Below, piece after piece: positions 36,213 through 48,812 of a DNA stretch of 64,000 nucleotides. The stretch spans positions 1-64,000 of the forward strand of contig NZ_JBAJEX010000003.1 in the NCBI RefSeq assembly GCF_039822265.1, read 5' to 3'. Source of the DNA: Thiobacter sp. AK1. GTDB taxonomy: Bacteria > Pseudomonadota > Gammaproteobacteria > Burkholderiales > Thiobacteraceae. The notes beneath the pieces were generated by a model. That model made no database searches and was not told the DNA's origin. It saw nothing but the letters and a program-made list of their open reading frames with translations. The first letter of the stretch is position 1, and each line of letters opens with the position of its first letter. The translations under genes and the position numbers were made by a program.

Positions 36213-36971
36213 TCAGGGCTTTGCCGCGAGTTTGAAGTAGAGTGCCTCTTCCAGGGCATCCCGCGCCAACGTGTAGTCCGGCTGAAATTCCACCGCGCGA
36301 GAGAAGGCCCGCGCCGCATCCGCGAACCGTTCCTGGGCCATGTAGGCAAGCCCCAGTTGGAAATAGAGCTCGGCATTTCCCGGGCACAGACCAATGGCCT
36401 CGTTGAAGCAATGCACCGCCACCTCGGGTGAACCCAGGGCGTAGCAGATGAGCCCCAGGTTCACCCAGGAAGCGTAAAAATCCGGCTTCAGGGTGATCGC
36501 CCGCTGATAGCAGAAGGCCGCCTCTTGCGTCTGCCCTAGGTTCTGCAGCGCGACCCCCAGTCCGTAATGGGCCGAGGCGAATAGGGGGTCTGTGGCAAGC
36601 GCGCGGCGGAACAGCTCGGCCGCCTCCTCGAACTGCCCGGCATCGATGAGCAGCATGCCCAGGTTGTTCTGCGCCTCGGGAAAGCGCGGCCGCAGGGTCA
36701 GGGCGGCGCGGTATTCGGACATGGCGCGCTCGGTCTTGCCTTGGGCGGCGAAGGCGCGGGCAAGGTTGTAGCGGGCAATGGCCAGACGTTTGTCGTCCCG
36801 GCTACGCGAGGCCAGCAGCACGTCTACCGCCGACTGGAACGCCGCCTGCGCGGCGCGATGCTCGCCTGCTTCCATGAGGCGGTTACCCTCGTCCACCAGG
36901 GCGGCGACGGACAAGGCATTTTGCTGGTTTGCACGCAGGATGGCCTGGGCGGAGCGGGAATTTTTCTTCAT
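36213..36971 (-). CDS. TPR-repeat protein
   Basis: 252 residues made of about six tetratricopeptide repeats from residue 24 to 245 (for example AQNNLGMLLIDAGQFEEAAELFRRAL, shown only in part here as NNLGMLLIDAGQFEEAAELF). No signal peptide and no enzymatic domain. A scaffold for protein-protein contacts. It is convergent with the reductase gene, 15 bp apart, and reads away from DUF3567. Confidence 0.85.
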   Translation of the reverse strand: MKKNSRSAQAILRANQQNALSVAALVDEGNRLMEAGEHRAAQAAFQSAVDVLLASRSRDDKRLAIARYNLARAFAAQGKTERAMSEYRAALTLRPRFPEAQNNLGMLLIDAGQFEEAAELFRRALATDPLFASAHYGLGVALQNLGQTQEAAFCYQRAITLKPDFYASWVNLGLICYALGSPEVAVHCFNEAIGLCPGNAELYFQLGLAYMAQERFADAARAFSRAVEFQPDYTLARDALEEALYFKLAAKP

Positions 36972-37103
36972 GCGCCCATTTACGGCAGGTGCGGCAAAAT
37001 GTTGAGGGCTCCGCCCAGTCCTTGAGGTGGGTTCAACCCAAAATATCCAGTAGGCCGGCGTGCGCCCAATGAACCGCCCGCCACATGACCTTCCTCATCT
37101 GGG

Positions 37104-37133
37104 TTGAATTTTCCCTGTCGCGCACCATCTAAT
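37104..37133 (+). promoter_or_regulatory. Promoter of the DUF3567 gene
   Basis: TTGAAT (37104-37109), an 18-bp spacer and TCTAAT (37128-37133), 36 bases before the start codon. It is one of the better -35/-10 pairs in the window. Confidence 0.5.
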
Positions 37134-37168
37134 GAGCAGCGAAGCAAATTGCTTCAAGGAGGTCGCAG

Positions 37169-37405
37169 ATGATGAATTTGGTGTTCGCCAATGATCAATA
37201 CCAGGTGCTGGAATACCCCGAGCTGAACGGCTTCGAGCTTTTGAACACCCGGCTCGGCACGGGCGTGTTCCTGAGTGGGGAAATGGCGCGCGTGTTCCGC
37301 CAGTCCATCGAGGGTTTGCGCAACAGCAATCCCACGGAAGAAGACGTGGAAGGGGTGATTGGCAATTTCGACGCGCTCATGACCCACCGTCTGATCTACC
37401 ACTGA
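37169..37405 (+). CDS. DUF3567 small protein
   Basis: 78 residues, acidic: VLEYPELNGFELLNTRLGTG, then VFLSGEMARVFRQSIEGL and a C-terminal NFDALMTHRLIYH. The pattern fits DUF3567, a family found almost only in Betaproteobacteria, function unknown. Strong ribosome site AAGGAGG before the double ATG, its own promoter and its own terminator: a well expressed single-gene unit. Confidence 0.75.
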   Translation: MMNLVFANDQYQVLEYPELNGFELLNTRLGTGVFLSGEMARVFRQSIEGLRNSNPTEEDVEGVIGNFDALMTHRLIYH

Positions 37406-37433
37406 TTCCCTCTCACCAATCCAATCCTGTTTC

Positions 37434-37462
37434 GCCCCGGGTTGACCGGGGCTTTGTTTTTC
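37434..37462 (+). terminator. Rho-independent terminator after DUF3567
   Basis: GCCCCGG (37434-37440), loop GTTGA, CCGGGGC (37446-37452), then TTTGTTTTT. Clear stem and U-tract 28 bases after the stop codon. Confidence 0.88.
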
Positions 37463-37566
37463 CCCACGCCCGGCGCTTGACGATGGCGCGTGCCCGGGTG
37501 CTATCATGGCCGATCGCCCCGGAGGGGCGCATTTCGCGATTTTTGCAAGGCGCTGGGAGCCCCAGG

Positions 37567-37935
37567 ATGAAGCTGGAATACAACTACCGGATCGGCCCGA
37601 GCGGGATCGAGTTTTCCCTGGTCGAGGATGGCGATGACGGCATCGAGATGGAAGGCACGCCGGAGCAGCGCATGACCGTCCAGCGCTACGTCATGCTCGC
37701 CTGGCAGAAAGCCATCAACCACACCTTCACCCCGGAGCAGATCCGCGAGCTGATGGCCACCCCGGAGGGTCAGCGGCGTTTGCAAGAAGGAGCTGAAAGC
37801 TACCTCGCCAAACTGCTGGAAAACTTTCCGCCGGAACTGGACCGGCGCAAGACGCCGGACCGGCGCGACTGGTCCAAACGCCCACGCGACAGCTCCACCG
37901 ACCGCCGCCGTAGCCGCCGCAACGCTGGCGCCTGA
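37567..37935 (+). CDS. Hypothetical protein
   Basis: 122 residues. The first 50 look like beta strands (YNYRIGPSGIEFSLVEDGDD), followed by helices (AWQKAINHTFTPEQIRELMA) and a strongly basic disordered tail (DRRKTPDRRDWSKRPRD, DRRRSRRNAGA) that could bind nucleic acid. No family recognised. ATG 37567 follows a weak CCCAGG; a TATCAT element with the GCTATCATGGCC flank lies at 37502. It precedes metX but has a gap of 79 bp. Confidence 0.6.
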   Translation: MKLEYNYRIGPSGIEFSLVEDGDDGIEMEGTPEQRMTVQRYVMLAWQKAINHTFTPEQIRELMATPEGQRRLQEGAESYLAKLLENFPPELDRRKTPDRRDWSKRPRDSSTDRRRSRRNAGA

Positions 37936-37984
37936 GGGCCGCCACGCCGCGTAGACCGCGCGGGACGTCTCGCGGCTAAGCGGC

Positions 37985-37990
37985 TATAAT
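37985..37990 (+). promoter_or_regulatory. -10 element before metX
   Basis: Perfect TATAAT in GGCTATAATCCGCG, 25 bases before the start codon; -35 poor. Same flanks as before dacA, the symporter gene and pyrE. Confidence 0.5.
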
Positions 37991-38014
37991 CCGCGCTGTT
38001 TTTTCCTTCACCCC

Positions 38015-39160
38015 ATGACCAGCCCTCCGGCCCAGGCCAGCACTTCCGTAGGCATCGTCACGCCGCAGACGGCGCAGTTCGACACGCCCATCGCCCTGCG
38101 CAGCGGAGCGGTTATCCCGCGCTATCAGCTGGTCTATGAGACCTACGGCGAGCTCAACGCGGCGCGTTCCAACGCGGTGCTCATCTGCCACGCCCTTTCC
38201 GGCAACCATCACGTCGCGGGGCGGTACACGGAACATGATAAATATCCAGGCTGGTGGGACAACATGGTGGGGCCAGGCAAACCCATCGACACCAACCGCT
38301 TCTTCGTCATTGGCGTCAACAATCTCGGAGGGTGTCACGGTTCCACCGGCCCCTCCAGCATCAACCCGGAGACCGGCAAGCCCTGGGGCTCGCGCTTCCC
38401 GCTGGTGACCGTGGACGACTGGGTGGAAACCCAGGCGCGGCTGGCTAATCGGCTCGGCATCGAGCAGTTCGCTGCAGTGGTGGGCGGCAGCCTGGGCGGC
38501 ATGCAGGCGTTGCAGTGGAGCATCACCTATCCCGACCGCCTGCGCCACTGTCTGGTAATCGCCGCCGCCCCCAAGCTCACCGCCCAGAACATCGCCTTCA
38601 ACGACGTGGCCCGTCAGGCCATCCTGAGCGATCCCGAGTTCCACGGCGGTGATTACTACGCCTACGGCGTCACCCCCAAGCGCGGTTTGCGGCTTGCGCG
38701 CATGCTGGGCCACATCACTTATCTCTCGGACGACGTGATGGGCACCAAATTCGGCCGCATCCTGCGTTCCGGCACTTTCCAGTTCGGCTATGACGTGGAG
38801 TTCGAGATCGAGTCCTACCTGCGTTATCAGGGAGATAAGTTCGCCGCCAGCTTCGATGCCAACACCTATTTGCTCATGACCAAGGCGCTGGACTACTTCG
38901 ATCCCACCCACCACTACGAAAGCGGCCATCTGTCCGAGGCGCTGGCGCCGGCCAAGGCCAACTTCCTGGTGATTGCCTTCACCAGCGATTGGCGCTTCGC
39001 ACCCGAGCGCTCCCGGGAGATCGTCAAGGCGCTGCTGGACAATGAGCGCAACGTTACCTATGCCGAGGTGAAATCCACCCACGGCCACGACGCCTTCCTC
39101 ATGGTGGACCCCTATTACCACGAGGTGGTGCGCACCTACATGGGGAATATCGCCCTATGA
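38015..39160 (+). CDS. metX: Homoserine O-acyltransferase
   Basis: 381 residues, alpha/beta hydrolase. It acylates homoserine as the first committed step of methionine synthesis. Nucleophile Ser in [14 protein letters not shown], Asp in [12 protein letters not shown], His in [10 protein letters not shown]; also [14 protein letters not shown]. Acyl donor (acetyl- or succinyl-CoA) cannot be set from the family name alone; many proteobacterial MetX enzymes use succinyl-CoA. Overlaps metW by four bases. Confidence 0.94.
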   Translation: MTSPPAQASTSVGIVTPQTAQFDTPIALRSGAVIPRYQLVYETYGELNAARSNAVLICHALSGNHHVAGRYTEHDKYPGWWDNMVGPGKPIDTNRFFVIGVNNLGGCHGSTGPSSINPETGKPWGSRFPLVTVDDWVETQARLANRLGIEQFAAVVGGSLGGMQALQWSITYPDRLRHCLVIAAAPKLTAQNIAFNDVARQAILSDPEFHGGDYYAYGVTPKRGLRLARMLGHITYLSDDVMGTKFGRILRSGTFQFGYDVEFEIESYLRYQGDKFAASFDANTYLLMTKALDYFDPTHHYESGHLSEALAPAKANFLVIAFTSDWRFAPERSREIVKALLDNERNVTYAEVKSTHGHDAFLMVDPYYHEVVRTYMGNIAL

Positions 39161-39750
39161 ACGCCAGTGTGCGCCCCGATTTCGAAGCCATCGGCGCCTG
39201 GGTGCGCCCGGGTGCCAAGGTGCTGGATCTGGGTTGTGGCGATGGCAGCCTGCTGCGCTACCTGCGCGAGAGCCGCAACGCCTTCGGCTATGGTGTGGAG
39301 ATCGCCGACGAGAAGATCGCCGCCTGCGTGCGAAACGGCGTCAACGCCATTCAGAGCGACCTGGAAAGCGGCCTGTCCACCTTCGCCTCCCATTCCTTCG
39401 ACTACGTGATCCTGTCCCAGACCCTGCAGGCCATGCGTCACACGGAGGAGATCATTCGCGAGATGCTGCGGGTGGGGCGGGAAGCCATCGTCAGCTTCCC
39501 CAATTTCGGCCACTTGAATCACCGCTTGCAAGTCCTGGCCGGCCACATGCCGGTCTCCCACGACCTGCCCTATCAGTGGTACGACACCCCCAACATCCAC
39601 CTGTGCACCCTCAAGGACTTCGAGCACTTCTGCGCTACCCACGGGGTAGAGATCTTGGAGCGGTTGGTATTGCATCGCGGTCGCCGGGTGCGCCTGCTTC
39701 CAAATCTGCTGGGCAGTCTGGCGGTCTACCGGTTGCAGGCACGGCGCTGA
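39157..39750 (+). CDS. metW: MetW methyltransferase-like protein
   Basis: 197 residues with an S-adenosylmethionine-binding fold: [46 protein letters not shown] and [14 protein letters not shown]. MetW always accompanies MetX in proteobacteria and appears to support its activity. ATG 39157 overlaps the metX stop (ATGA). Confidence 0.94.
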   Translation: MNASVRPDFEAIGAWVRPGAKVLDLGCGDGSLLRYLRESRNAFGYGVEIADEKIAACVRNGVNAIQSDLESGLSTFASHSFDYVILSQTLQAMRHTEEIIREMLRVGREAIVSFPNFGHLNHRLQVLAGHMPVSHDLPYQWYDTPNIHLCTLKDFEHFCATHGVEILERLVLHRGRRVRLLPNLLGSLAVYRLQARR

Positions 39751-39797
39751 AAGCCGGCTATATTGAGAAGATCAGCCGTTCCAGGAGGAGATGCGAC

Positions 39798-40229
39798 ATG
39801 AACAAACTGCTTGCCGCCTTTGCCCTGCTCTTCTTCGCCCTGCCGCTTCGTGCCGAACAGGCCGCTCGCTTTCGCGACGTGGAGATCCATTACAACGCCA
39901 TGCCCACCGACGAGCTGCTGCCGGACGTGGCCAAGAGCTACAAGATCGAACGCTCCCGCAACCGGGGCATGCTCACCCTGTCGGTGCTGAAGAAGACACC
40001 CCTGGGCGTGAGCCAGCCAGTGCGAGCGCGCGTCAAGGTGGTGCTGCCCACCCTCACCGGTCAGAGCATCGACGTGCCGGTACGGGAGATCGTTGAGGGC
40101 ACGGCGATCTACTACATTGGCGAGTTCCGCATCACCCCGCCGCAGAAGCTCAAGTTCAAGGTGAGCGCCCAGCCTGAAGGAATGAGCCAGCCCCTGAACT
40201 TCGAGTTCGAACAGGCTTTCTATCAATAG
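39798..40229 (+). CDS. DUF4426 secreted protein
   Basis: 143 residues. Signal peptide MNKLLAAFALLFFALPLRA, then a beta-rich periplasmic domain (FRDVEIHYNAMPTDELLPDV, IVEGTAIYYIGEFRI). DUF4426 is a conserved companion of metXW; function unknown. ATG 39798 with AGGAGGAG. The gap to metW is 47 bp, so it probably shares the metXW transcript. Confidence 0.82.
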   Translation: MNKLLAAFALLFFALPLRAEQAARFRDVEIHYNAMPTDELLPDVAKSYKIERSRNRGMLTLSVLKKTPLGVSQPVRARVKVVLPTLTGQSIDVPVREIVEGTAIYYIGEFRITPPQKLKFKVSAQPEGMSQPLNFEFEQAFYQ

Positions 40230-40236
40230 GGCGCGT

Positions 40237-40902
40237 TCAGAAAAAGAGCCGGGCAAGGCCCACAAGTCCCAGCCCCAGCACGGCCAGACCCGCCGTCCTG
40301 CGAACCACCGGTCGCCGCACCCACGCCGCCAGGCGGTTGGCGAACCAACCCATGGCGAGCAGGTTGGGCAGCGTGCCCAGACCAAAGGCGAGCATGGTCA
40401 ATGCGCCGCTCGTGGGACTACCGCTGGCGAGGGCGGCGATCAACACGCTATAGACCAGCCCACAGGGCAGCCACCCCCACAGAAGGCCGGCGAGAAAGGC
40501 TTGGCCGGGGCGCTCGATGGGCAGCACGCGGGTGAAGAGCGGTTGCAGTCGCCGCCACACCACGCTCCCCGCTCGCTCCACGTGCAGCAGCCAGCGATTC
40601 CAGCCGGCCAGATACAAGCCCAAGAGCACCAGCATGACTTGGGCCAGGCCAAACAGCAGCTGCTCGACAGGGAATAGCTGCCTCAGCCACAGGCTGCTTT
40701 CACCCAGCCCGCCCGCTACGGCTCCAGCCAAGGTATAGGAGACGAGCCGTCCCAGGTTGGCGCTGAGATGTAAAAGCAGGCGCGGCTCTTTCCCTGGGCG
40801 TTGAAGCGCGAAGGCCGTTACCAGAGGCCCGCACATGCCCACGCAATGCACGCCCCCCATCAGCCCCACCAGGGCCGCCGCCAGCAGGGAAAGTTCAGGC
40901 AT
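40237..40902 (-). CDS. TauE/SafE-DsbD-like membrane protein
   Basis: 221 residues with six or seven membrane helices. It has the paired cysteine motifs GGVHCVGMCGPLV near the N-terminus and GWLPCGLVYSVL in the middle, as in DsbD/CcdA-type and UreH-like transmembrane proteins. These may relay electrons or handle a metal across the membrane; annotations as sulfite exporter are by similarity only. Overlaps the 3' end of ampG by eight bases. Confidence 0.75.
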   Translation of the reverse strand: MPELSLLAAALVGLMGGVHCVGMCGPLVTAFALQRPGKEPRLLLHLSANLGRLVSYTLAGAVAGGLGESSLWLRQLFPVEQLLFGLAQVMLVLLGLYLAGWNRWLLHVERAGSVVWRRLQPLFTRVLPIERPGQAFLAGLLWGWLPCGLVYSVLIAALASGSPTSGALTMLAFGLGTLPNLLAMGWFANRLAAWVRRPVVRRTAGLAVLGLGLVGLARLFF

Positions 40903-42217
40903 GGGATCCCACCCGGCCCGCGCGCCACACCAAGATGAGCACCGGCAAGCCTAGCATGGCCGTGCCCGTGAAGAAGGCGGTCCAGCCGAAGGCATCGACG
41001 AATTCGCCCGAGAAGCCGGCGAGGAATTTTGGGAGAAGCAGCATGATCGAGGTGAACAAGGCGTATTGGGTGGCGGAGTAGGCCTGATTCACCAGGCCCG
41101 AGAGATAAGCCACGAAGGCGCTGGAGGCTACACCCGCCGACAAGTTATCCGCAGAGACGGTGAATACTAGCGCGCCCAGGTCGTGGCCGCGTGCGATGAG
41201 CCAGACGAACAGCAGATTGGTGGCTGCCGATAGAAGCGCGCCGAGGAAGAGGGTGCGCATGACACCCAGGCGCGCAACCAGCACCCCACCCAGTCCAGCG
41301 CCGGCTAGCGTCATGAAAACGCCGTACACCTTGGAGACCGTCGCTACCTCGTCCTTGGTGAAGCCCATCTCGTGATAGAAGGGATTGCTCATCACCCCCA
41401 TCACCACGTCCGAGATGCGATAAAGAGCGATCAGCCCGAGGATGATCAGCGCGTGCCAGCGGAAGCGGGCGAAGAATTCAAGGAAGGGGCTTAAGAAACT
41501 GCCGTAAAGCCAGCGTGCGAATCCCAGCTCACGGATGGCGGGCGGCAGCGGCGAATGTTCCGGCTCGCGAATCGCCAGCGTGGTGACGATGCCCACCGCC
41601 ATCAACGCCGCCATCACCGAGTAGGCCACCTGCCAGGGATGAACGTCATAGCGCGCCTCATTGAGGTCGAAGGCGGCCGCAATCCAGAGCACGCCCGCGC
41701 CGGCGGTGATCATGGCGAGGCGATAGCCGGTCTGGTAGCTGGCCGCCATGGCGCCCTGGCGTTGCACCTCCACCGCCTCGATGCGCCAGGCATCCAGCGC
41801 AATGTCCTGAGTGGCCGAGGCGACCGCCACGAGGATGGCGAACACGAGGGTGGGCCCGAGCGCGAGCGCCGGGTCACTCCGGGAAAGGCCCCAGAGTCCC
41901 GCAGCGATGGTCAGCTGGGAGAGGAGCAGCCACGCCCGCCGCCGCCCCAGCCGGCGGGTGAGCACAGGCAGGCGCAGGCGATCGACGAGAGGAGACCAGA
42001 GAAACTTGAGCCCCCAGGCCAGACCCACCCAGGAGAGATGACCGATGGTGGCGCGGGAGACACCCGCTTCCGATAACCAGAAAGAGAGGGTCCCCAGCAC
42101 CAGCAGCAAGGGCAGCCCCGCCGAGAAGCCCAGGAACAGCATCGCCAGCACGCGCGGATGGCCATAGACACAAAGCGCCATGCGCCAGGGATGCGCCTCA
42201 GGCCGCCGCATCCTCAT
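40895..42217 (-). CDS. ampG: AmpG-type muropeptide permease
   Basis: 440 residues, major facilitator superfamily, about 12 helices. AmpG marks: FLGFSAGLPLLLVLGTLSFWL, GLKFLWSPLVDRLR, SATQDIALDAWRIEAVE, MGFTKDEVATVSKVYG and SAGVASSAFVAYLSGL. It imports anhydro-muropeptides for cell-wall recycling. The start is not certain: ATG 42217 overlaps xth by 20 bases; ATG 42181 is an alternative. Confidence 0.9.
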   Translation of the reverse strand: MRMRRPEAHPWRMALCVYGHPRVLAMLFLGFSAGLPLLLVLGTLSFWLSEAGVSRATIGHLSWVGLAWGLKFLWSPLVDRLRLPVLTRRLGRRRAWLLLSQLTIAAGLWGLSRSDPALALGPTLVFAILVAVASATQDIALDAWRIEAVEVQRQGAMAASYQTGYRLAMITAGAGVLWIAAAFDLNEARYDVHPWQVAYSVMAALMAVGIVTTLAIREPEHSPLPPAIRELGFARWLYGSFLSPFLEFFARFRWHALIILGLIALYRISDVVMGVMSNPFYHEMGFTKDEVATVSKVYGVFMTLAGAGLGGVLVARLGVMRTLFLGALLSAATNLLFVWLIARGHDLGALVFTVSADNLSAGVASSAFVAYLSGLVNQAYSATQYALFTSIMLLLPKFLAGFSGEFVDAFGWTAFFTGTAMLGLPVLILVWRAGRVGSHA

Positions 42218-42977
42218 AATCCACGATCAGGGGCGCATGGTCGGAGAAGCGCTGCGCCTTGTACACCCGCGCCGAGAGGGCACGGGCGGCGATGCCGGGC
42301 GTGGCGATTTGGTAGTCGATGCGCCAGCCCACGTTCTTAGCCCAGGCCTGACCACGGTTGCTCCACCAGGTATAGCCCTCGCCTTCCGCCTCCGGATACA
42401 GGTGCCGATAGACATCCACCCAGCCGGAAGCGAGCACCTGGCTGAGCCAGGCGCGTTCCTCTGGCAGGAAGCCGGAGTTTTTTTGGTTGGACCGCCAGTT
42501 CTTCAGATCCTTCTCGGTGTGGGCAATGTTCCAGTCACCGCAGATCACCACCTCGCGGCTACTTGCGCGCAGGGCGTCGAGCCGTGGCCGAAAGCGCGCA
42601 AGAAAATTGAACTTGGCCTGCTGGCGCGCCTCGGATGCGGATCCCGAAGGCAGATAGAGGCTGACCACGCTCCATGTGCCAAAGCGCGCCTCCAGGTAGC
42701 GCCCCTCGGCGTCGATGTCGGGTAACCCCAGCCCCTCGATGATCTCATCCGGCTGGCGCCGGCTGTAGAGTCCGACGCCGCTGTAGCCCTTCTTCTCGGC
42801 GTAATGGAAATAGCCGAACAATTTGTCCGGCTGCAGCATCTCGCGGGTCAAGTCGGTGGCCTGGGCCTTGAGCTCCTGCACGCACACCACGTCGGCGCGC
42901 TGACGCGCAAGCCACTGGAAGAAACCCTTGTCGGCGGCAGACCGGATGCCGTTGAGGTTCGCGGTTATAATCCGCAA
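42198..42977 (-). CDS. xth: Exodeoxyribonuclease III
   Basis: 259 residues, Mg-dependent exonuclease/AP endonuclease for base-excision repair. Catalytic motifs: [72 protein letters not shown] and [11 protein letters not shown]. The start codon is TTG at 42977, giving the canonical family N-terminus; no ATG is available nearby. Divergent from pyrE, with only 22 bp between. Confidence 0.94.
   Translation of the reverse strand: MRIITANLNGIRSAADKGFFQWLARQRADVVCVQELKAQATDLTREMLQPDKLFGYFHYAEKKGYSGVGLYSRRQPDEIIEGLGLPDIDAEGRYLEARFGTWSVVSLYLPSGSASEARQQAKFNFLARFRPRLDALRASSREVVICGDWNIAHTEKDLKNWRSNQKNSGFLPEERAWLSQVLASGWVDVYRHLYPEAEGEGYTWWSNRGQAWAKNVGWRIDYQIATPGIAARALSARVYKAQRFSDHAPLIVDYEDAAA
42966..42971 (+). 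promoter_or_regulatory. -10 element before pyrE
   Basis: TATAAT in GTTATAATCCGC, 28 bases before pyrE and inside the start of the divergent xth gene. Confidence 0.5.
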
Positions 42978-42999
42978 GACGTCTTACTCACTCGATGCC

Positions 43000-43656
43000 A
43001 TGGAAGATTTCCGGCAGGAATTCATCGAATTCGCGGTGCAGAAACAGGTCCTGCTGTTTGGCGAATTCAAGACCAAGGCCGGGCGCTCAAGCCCGTATTT
43101 CTTTAATTCCGGGCTGTTCAACGACGGCGCGTCCCTGGGCAAGCTGGGCCGATTTTACGCGAAAGCTATTCTCTCGTCGCAGCTTGCCTTCGACATGCTG
43201 TTCGGTCCCGCCTACAAGGGCATCCCTCTGGTGGCTGCCCTCGCCATCGCCCTGGCCGAAATGGGTCGCAACCTGCCCTTCGCCTTCAACCGCAAGGAGG
43301 CCAAGGACCATGGCGAAGGCGGCCAAATCGTGGGCGCTTCCCTCAAGGGAAGGGTGCTCATCGCCGATGATGTGATCTCGGCCGGCACGTCGGTACGCGA
43401 ATCGGTGCATCTGATCCGAAAGCAGGGTGCCACGCCCTGCGGCGTGGTCATCGCCCTGGACCGTCAGGAACGGGGGCAAGGCACCCTGTCCGCGGTTCAG
43501 GAGGTGGAACGGGACTACGGCATGCCCGTGATCGCCATCGCCACCCTTGACGACCTGATCGCCTATCTGCGCCGGCAGCCGGCGCACGCGGCCGATCTGG
43601 CGCGGGTGCTGGCCTATCGTGAGCAATACGGCATCGAGGGCCTGCCCAAACCATGA
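43000..43656 (+). CDS. pyrE: Orotate phosphoribosyltransferase
   Basis: 218 residues. It converts orotate and PRPP to OMP in pyrimidine synthesis. Seen: [48 protein letters not shown] and the PRPP loop [21 protein letters not shown] 43000 is the family start. Overlaps the DUF4124 gene by four bases (ATGA). Confidence 0.96.
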   Translation: MEDFRQEFIEFAVQKQVLLFGEFKTKAGRSSPYFFNSGLFNDGASLGKLGRFYAKAILSSQLAFDMLFGPAYKGIPLVAALAIALAEMGRNLPFAFNRKEAKDHGEGGQIVGASLKGRVLIADDVISAGTSVRESVHLIRKQGATPCGVVIALDRQERGQGTLSAVQEVERDYGMPVIAIATLDDLIAYLRRQPAHAADLARVLAYREQYGIEGLPKP

Positions 43657-44306
43657 AATCGAGATCCGTCGCCAGCGCGCCCTTGCTTTTCGCGTTGTTC
43701 CTCCTGCCGCACGGTGCGCTCGCCGCCAAGCAGCTGTATCGCTGGGTGGATGCCCAGGGCAAGGTGCATTACGGCGATACCCTGCCTCCCGAATACGCGC
43801 GCCAGGGCAACGCGGAGCTCAGTAAGAGCGGCCGGGTAATCAAGGAAACCCCACCGGCCCCCACCACGGAGCAGCTCCAGGCACTTAAGGCAGCGCAGGC
43901 GCGCGAGCGCGAGGCGCGGGAAAAGGTCGAGGCGCAGCGGCGGCGCGACAAGGCACTGCTGGCAAGCTACACCACCGTGGACGAATTGGATCTGGCGGAA
44001 CGCCGCAACCTGGAGGCAGTGGACGTGCAGATCAAGGCCCATGAGCTGCGCATGAAGTCGATGCAGGGCCGGCTCGACGCTTTGAAGAAGCAGGCGGCTG
44101 GCTTTCGCGCGCGCCAGCGTCCCGTGCCACCGGACCTATCGGCGGACCTCAGCCAGGCCCAGGAAGAAATCGACCAGCTACGCGCGCGTATCGCCCAGGC
44201 CAATCAGGAGAAGGACGCCATCCGGGCCCGCTTCGCCGCCGACCGCAAGCGCTTTCTGGAGCTAAAAGGGCTGGCCCCCGCCTCCGCGGGGGCTGCAGCG
44301 CCCTAA
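43653..44306 (+). CDS. DUF4124 coiled-coil secreted protein
   Basis: 217 residues. Signal peptide ending ALA, then a DUF4124 domain ([20 protein letters not shown]) and a long coiled coil (about 70-205) rich in Arg, Glu and Ala. Probably periplasmic. Translationally coupled to pyrE; function unknown. Confidence 0.82.
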   Translation: MKSRSVASAPLLFALFLLPHGALAAKQLYRWVDAQGKVHYGDTLPPEYARQGNAELSKSGRVIKETPPAPTTEQLQALKAAQAREREAREKVEAQRRRDKALLASYTTVDELDLAERRNLEAVDVQIKAHELRMKSMQGRLDALKKQAAGFRARQRPVPPDLSADLSQAQEEIDQLRARIAQANQEKDAIRARFAADRKRFLELKGLAPASAGAAAP

Positions 44307-44307
44307 T

Positions 44308-45741
44308 TCAGCCCAGTCTGGCCTTAAGGAGCTGGGTCACCTGCTGGGGATTGGCCTTGCCCTGGGTGCGCTTCATCACTTGACCCACCAAGGCGTTCAA
44401 GGCGCGGTCCTTGCCGGCGCGGTATTCCTCCACCGACTTGGGGTTGGCGGCGATCACTTCCTCCACCAACCGCTCCAGGGCGCCGGCGTCGGTGATCTGA
44501 CGCAGGCCCCGCCGTTCGATGATGGTGTCGGCATCCCCCTCGCCCGCCCACATGGCCTCGAACACTTCCTTAGCGATCTTGCCCGAAATCGTGTTGTCTA
44601 GGATGCGCGCGATTAGACCGGCGAGCTGCGCGGCCGAAATGGGGCTCACGCTGATCTCGCGACCCTCGCGGTTGAGTGCCCCGGCAAGCTCGCCCATCAC
44701 CCAATTGGCCGCCACCTTGGCATGGGCAGCACCCACTTCCGCCACCACCGCCTCGAAATAGGCAGCCATGGCGCGGCTGGTGGTGAGCACGCCCGCGTCG
44801 TAGGCAGATAGCCCGTACTGGCTCATGAAGCGGCTGCGCTTGGCATGGGGCAGCTCCGGCAGACTGGCCCTGATAGACTCGATCATTTCCTCCGGGATGC
44901 GCAAGGGCATAAGGTCCGGATCCGGGAAATAGCGGTAGTCGAAGGCCTCTTCCTTGGAACGCATGGAGCGCGTCTCGCCACGGTCCGAATCATAGAGGCG
45001 GGTTTCCTGCTCGATGAAGCCACCCGCTTCGAGAATCTCGATTTGCCGGCTCGCTTCGTATTCGATCGCCTTCTCTAGGAAGCGGAAAGAGTTGAGGTTC
45101 TTGATCTCACAGCGGGTGCCGAAGGCGTCACTGCCCCTGGGCCGCACCGAGACATTGGCATCGCAGCGGAAGGAGCCTTCCTGCATGTTGCCGTCACAGA
45201 TGTCGAGATACTGCACCAGGGCGTGCAGGGCTTTAGCATAGGCCACTGCCTCTTCCGCGCTGCGCAGGTCAGGCTCGGAGACGATTTCCAAGAGCGGCGT
45301 GCCGGCGCGGTTCAGGTCAATGCCGGTCATGCCGTGGAAATCCTCGTGCAGGGACTTGCCGGCATCCTCCTCAAGATGAGCACGGGTGATGCGGATGACC
45401 TTCTCCTGATCCCCCACGGCGATGGTGATGCTGCCACCCTCGATGATGGGCCGCTCGTATTGGCTGATCTGGTAACCTTTGGGCAGATCCGGGTAGAAGT
45501 AATTCTTGCGAGCGAACACCGACTCGCGGTTGATTCGCGCGCCAATAGCCAGGCCGAAGCGGATGGCCCGCTCCACCGCTCCCTTGTTGAGCACCGGCAG
45601 CACCCCAGGCAGGGCGATGTCCACCGCACAGGCCTGGGTGTTGGGCGCGGCCCCATAGCGTGTGGCGGCACCGGAAAAAATCTTGCTACGGGTGGAGAGC
45701 TGGGCATGCACCTCCAGCCCGATGACCACTTCCCATTCCAT
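44308..45741 (-). CDS. gatB: Aspartyl/glutamyl-tRNA amidotransferase subunit B
   Basis: 477 residues. GatB binds misacylated tRNA and phosphorylates its Glu/Asp. Seen: [82 protein letters not shown] and a YqeY-like tail. With gatA and gatC it forms the GatCAB complex that makes Gln-tRNA and/or Asn-tRNA. It follows gatA by 2 bp. Confidence 0.96.
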   Translation of the reverse strand: MEWEVVIGLEVHAQLSTRSKIFSGAATRYGAAPNTQACAVDIALPGVLPVLNKGAVERAIRFGLAIGARINRESVFARKNYFYPDLPKGYQISQYERPIIEGGSITIAVGDQEKVIRITRAHLEEDAGKSLHEDFHGMTGIDLNRAGTPLLEIVSEPDLRSAEEAVAYAKALHALVQYLDICDGNMQEGSFRCDANVSVRPRGSDAFGTRCEIKNLNSFRFLEKAIEYEASRQIEILEAGGFIEQETRLYDSDRGETRSMRSKEEAFDYRYFPDPDLMPLRIPEEMIESIRASLPELPHAKRSRFMSQYGLSAYDAGVLTTSRAMAAYFEAVVAEVGAAHAKVAANWVMGELAGALNREGREISVSPISAAQLAGLIARILDNTISGKIAKEVFEAMWAGEGDADTIIERRGLRQITDAGALERLVEEVIAANPKSVEEYRAGKDRALNALVGQVMKRTQGKANPQQVTQLLKARLG

Positions 45742-45743
45742 GA

Positions 45744-47198
<1,455 letters not shown>

Positions 47199-47271
47199 GT
47201 CGGATCCAAATCTCGAATGGCGTGCCCCGCCCACCTCGAAAGCCGGGCGCGGCGCCCCGCGCACAGGGGAA

Positions 47272-47559
47272 TTACTCGATCACCTTGGGCACCAGATACA
47301 GCCCGGCTTCCACCTGCGGGGCGATTGACTGGAACAGCTCGTGCTGATCAGGCTCGGTGACCTCATCCTCGCGCAGGCGCAAGGCGATGTCCTGGGCGTG
47401 GGCCATGGGCGTGATGCCCTCGGTGTCGACCGCCTGCATCTGTTCCACCAGGTGCAGGATGTTGGAAAGCTGGGCGAGCACGGGTTCGATCTCGGCCTGC
47501 GTGATCTCGATGCGGGCGAGGTGGGCGACGCGTTTTACGTCGGCTGCGGAAAATGACAT
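47272..47559 (-). CDS. gatC: Aspartyl/glutamyl-tRNA amidotransferase subunit C
   Basis: 95 residues: [20 protein letters not shown], then [11 protein letters not shown] and YLVPKVIE at the end. GatC is the clamp that stabilises GatA-GatB. ATG 47559 is chosen over a GTG three codons earlier. First gene of gatCAB, divergent from mreB across 133 bp. Confidence 0.95.
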   Translation of the reverse strand: MSFSAADVKRVAHLARIEITQAEIEPVLAQLSNILHLVEQMQAVDTEGITPMAHAQDIALRLREDEVTEPDQHELFQSIAPQVEAGLYLVPKVIE

Positions 47560-47686
47560 GGATTTCACCGGCTTCCGTTAACGAATGAAGCCCTATAGGG
47601 TATCATAAGCCCTTTATTCGAGCAGGCTGTCGCCTCCTTCTTGCGTCTTCCCGGTGCGCGAGTCCTGCCCCATCCTTTCACGGTAG

Positions 47687-48736
<1,050 letters not shown>

Positions 48737-48812
48737 GCGAGTGTTCCTTCTCCCGGCACGGGAGACAGCCCGGAGAGAGGGGGCGGACCTCTCTGGCCAA
48801 GCACCATAACGA

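Noticed and set aside
40237-40902. Naming the membrane protein a sulfite exporter
   Set aside because: The paired Cys motifs fit DsbD/CcdA or UreH-type proteins at least as well, and nothing nearby concerns sulfite.
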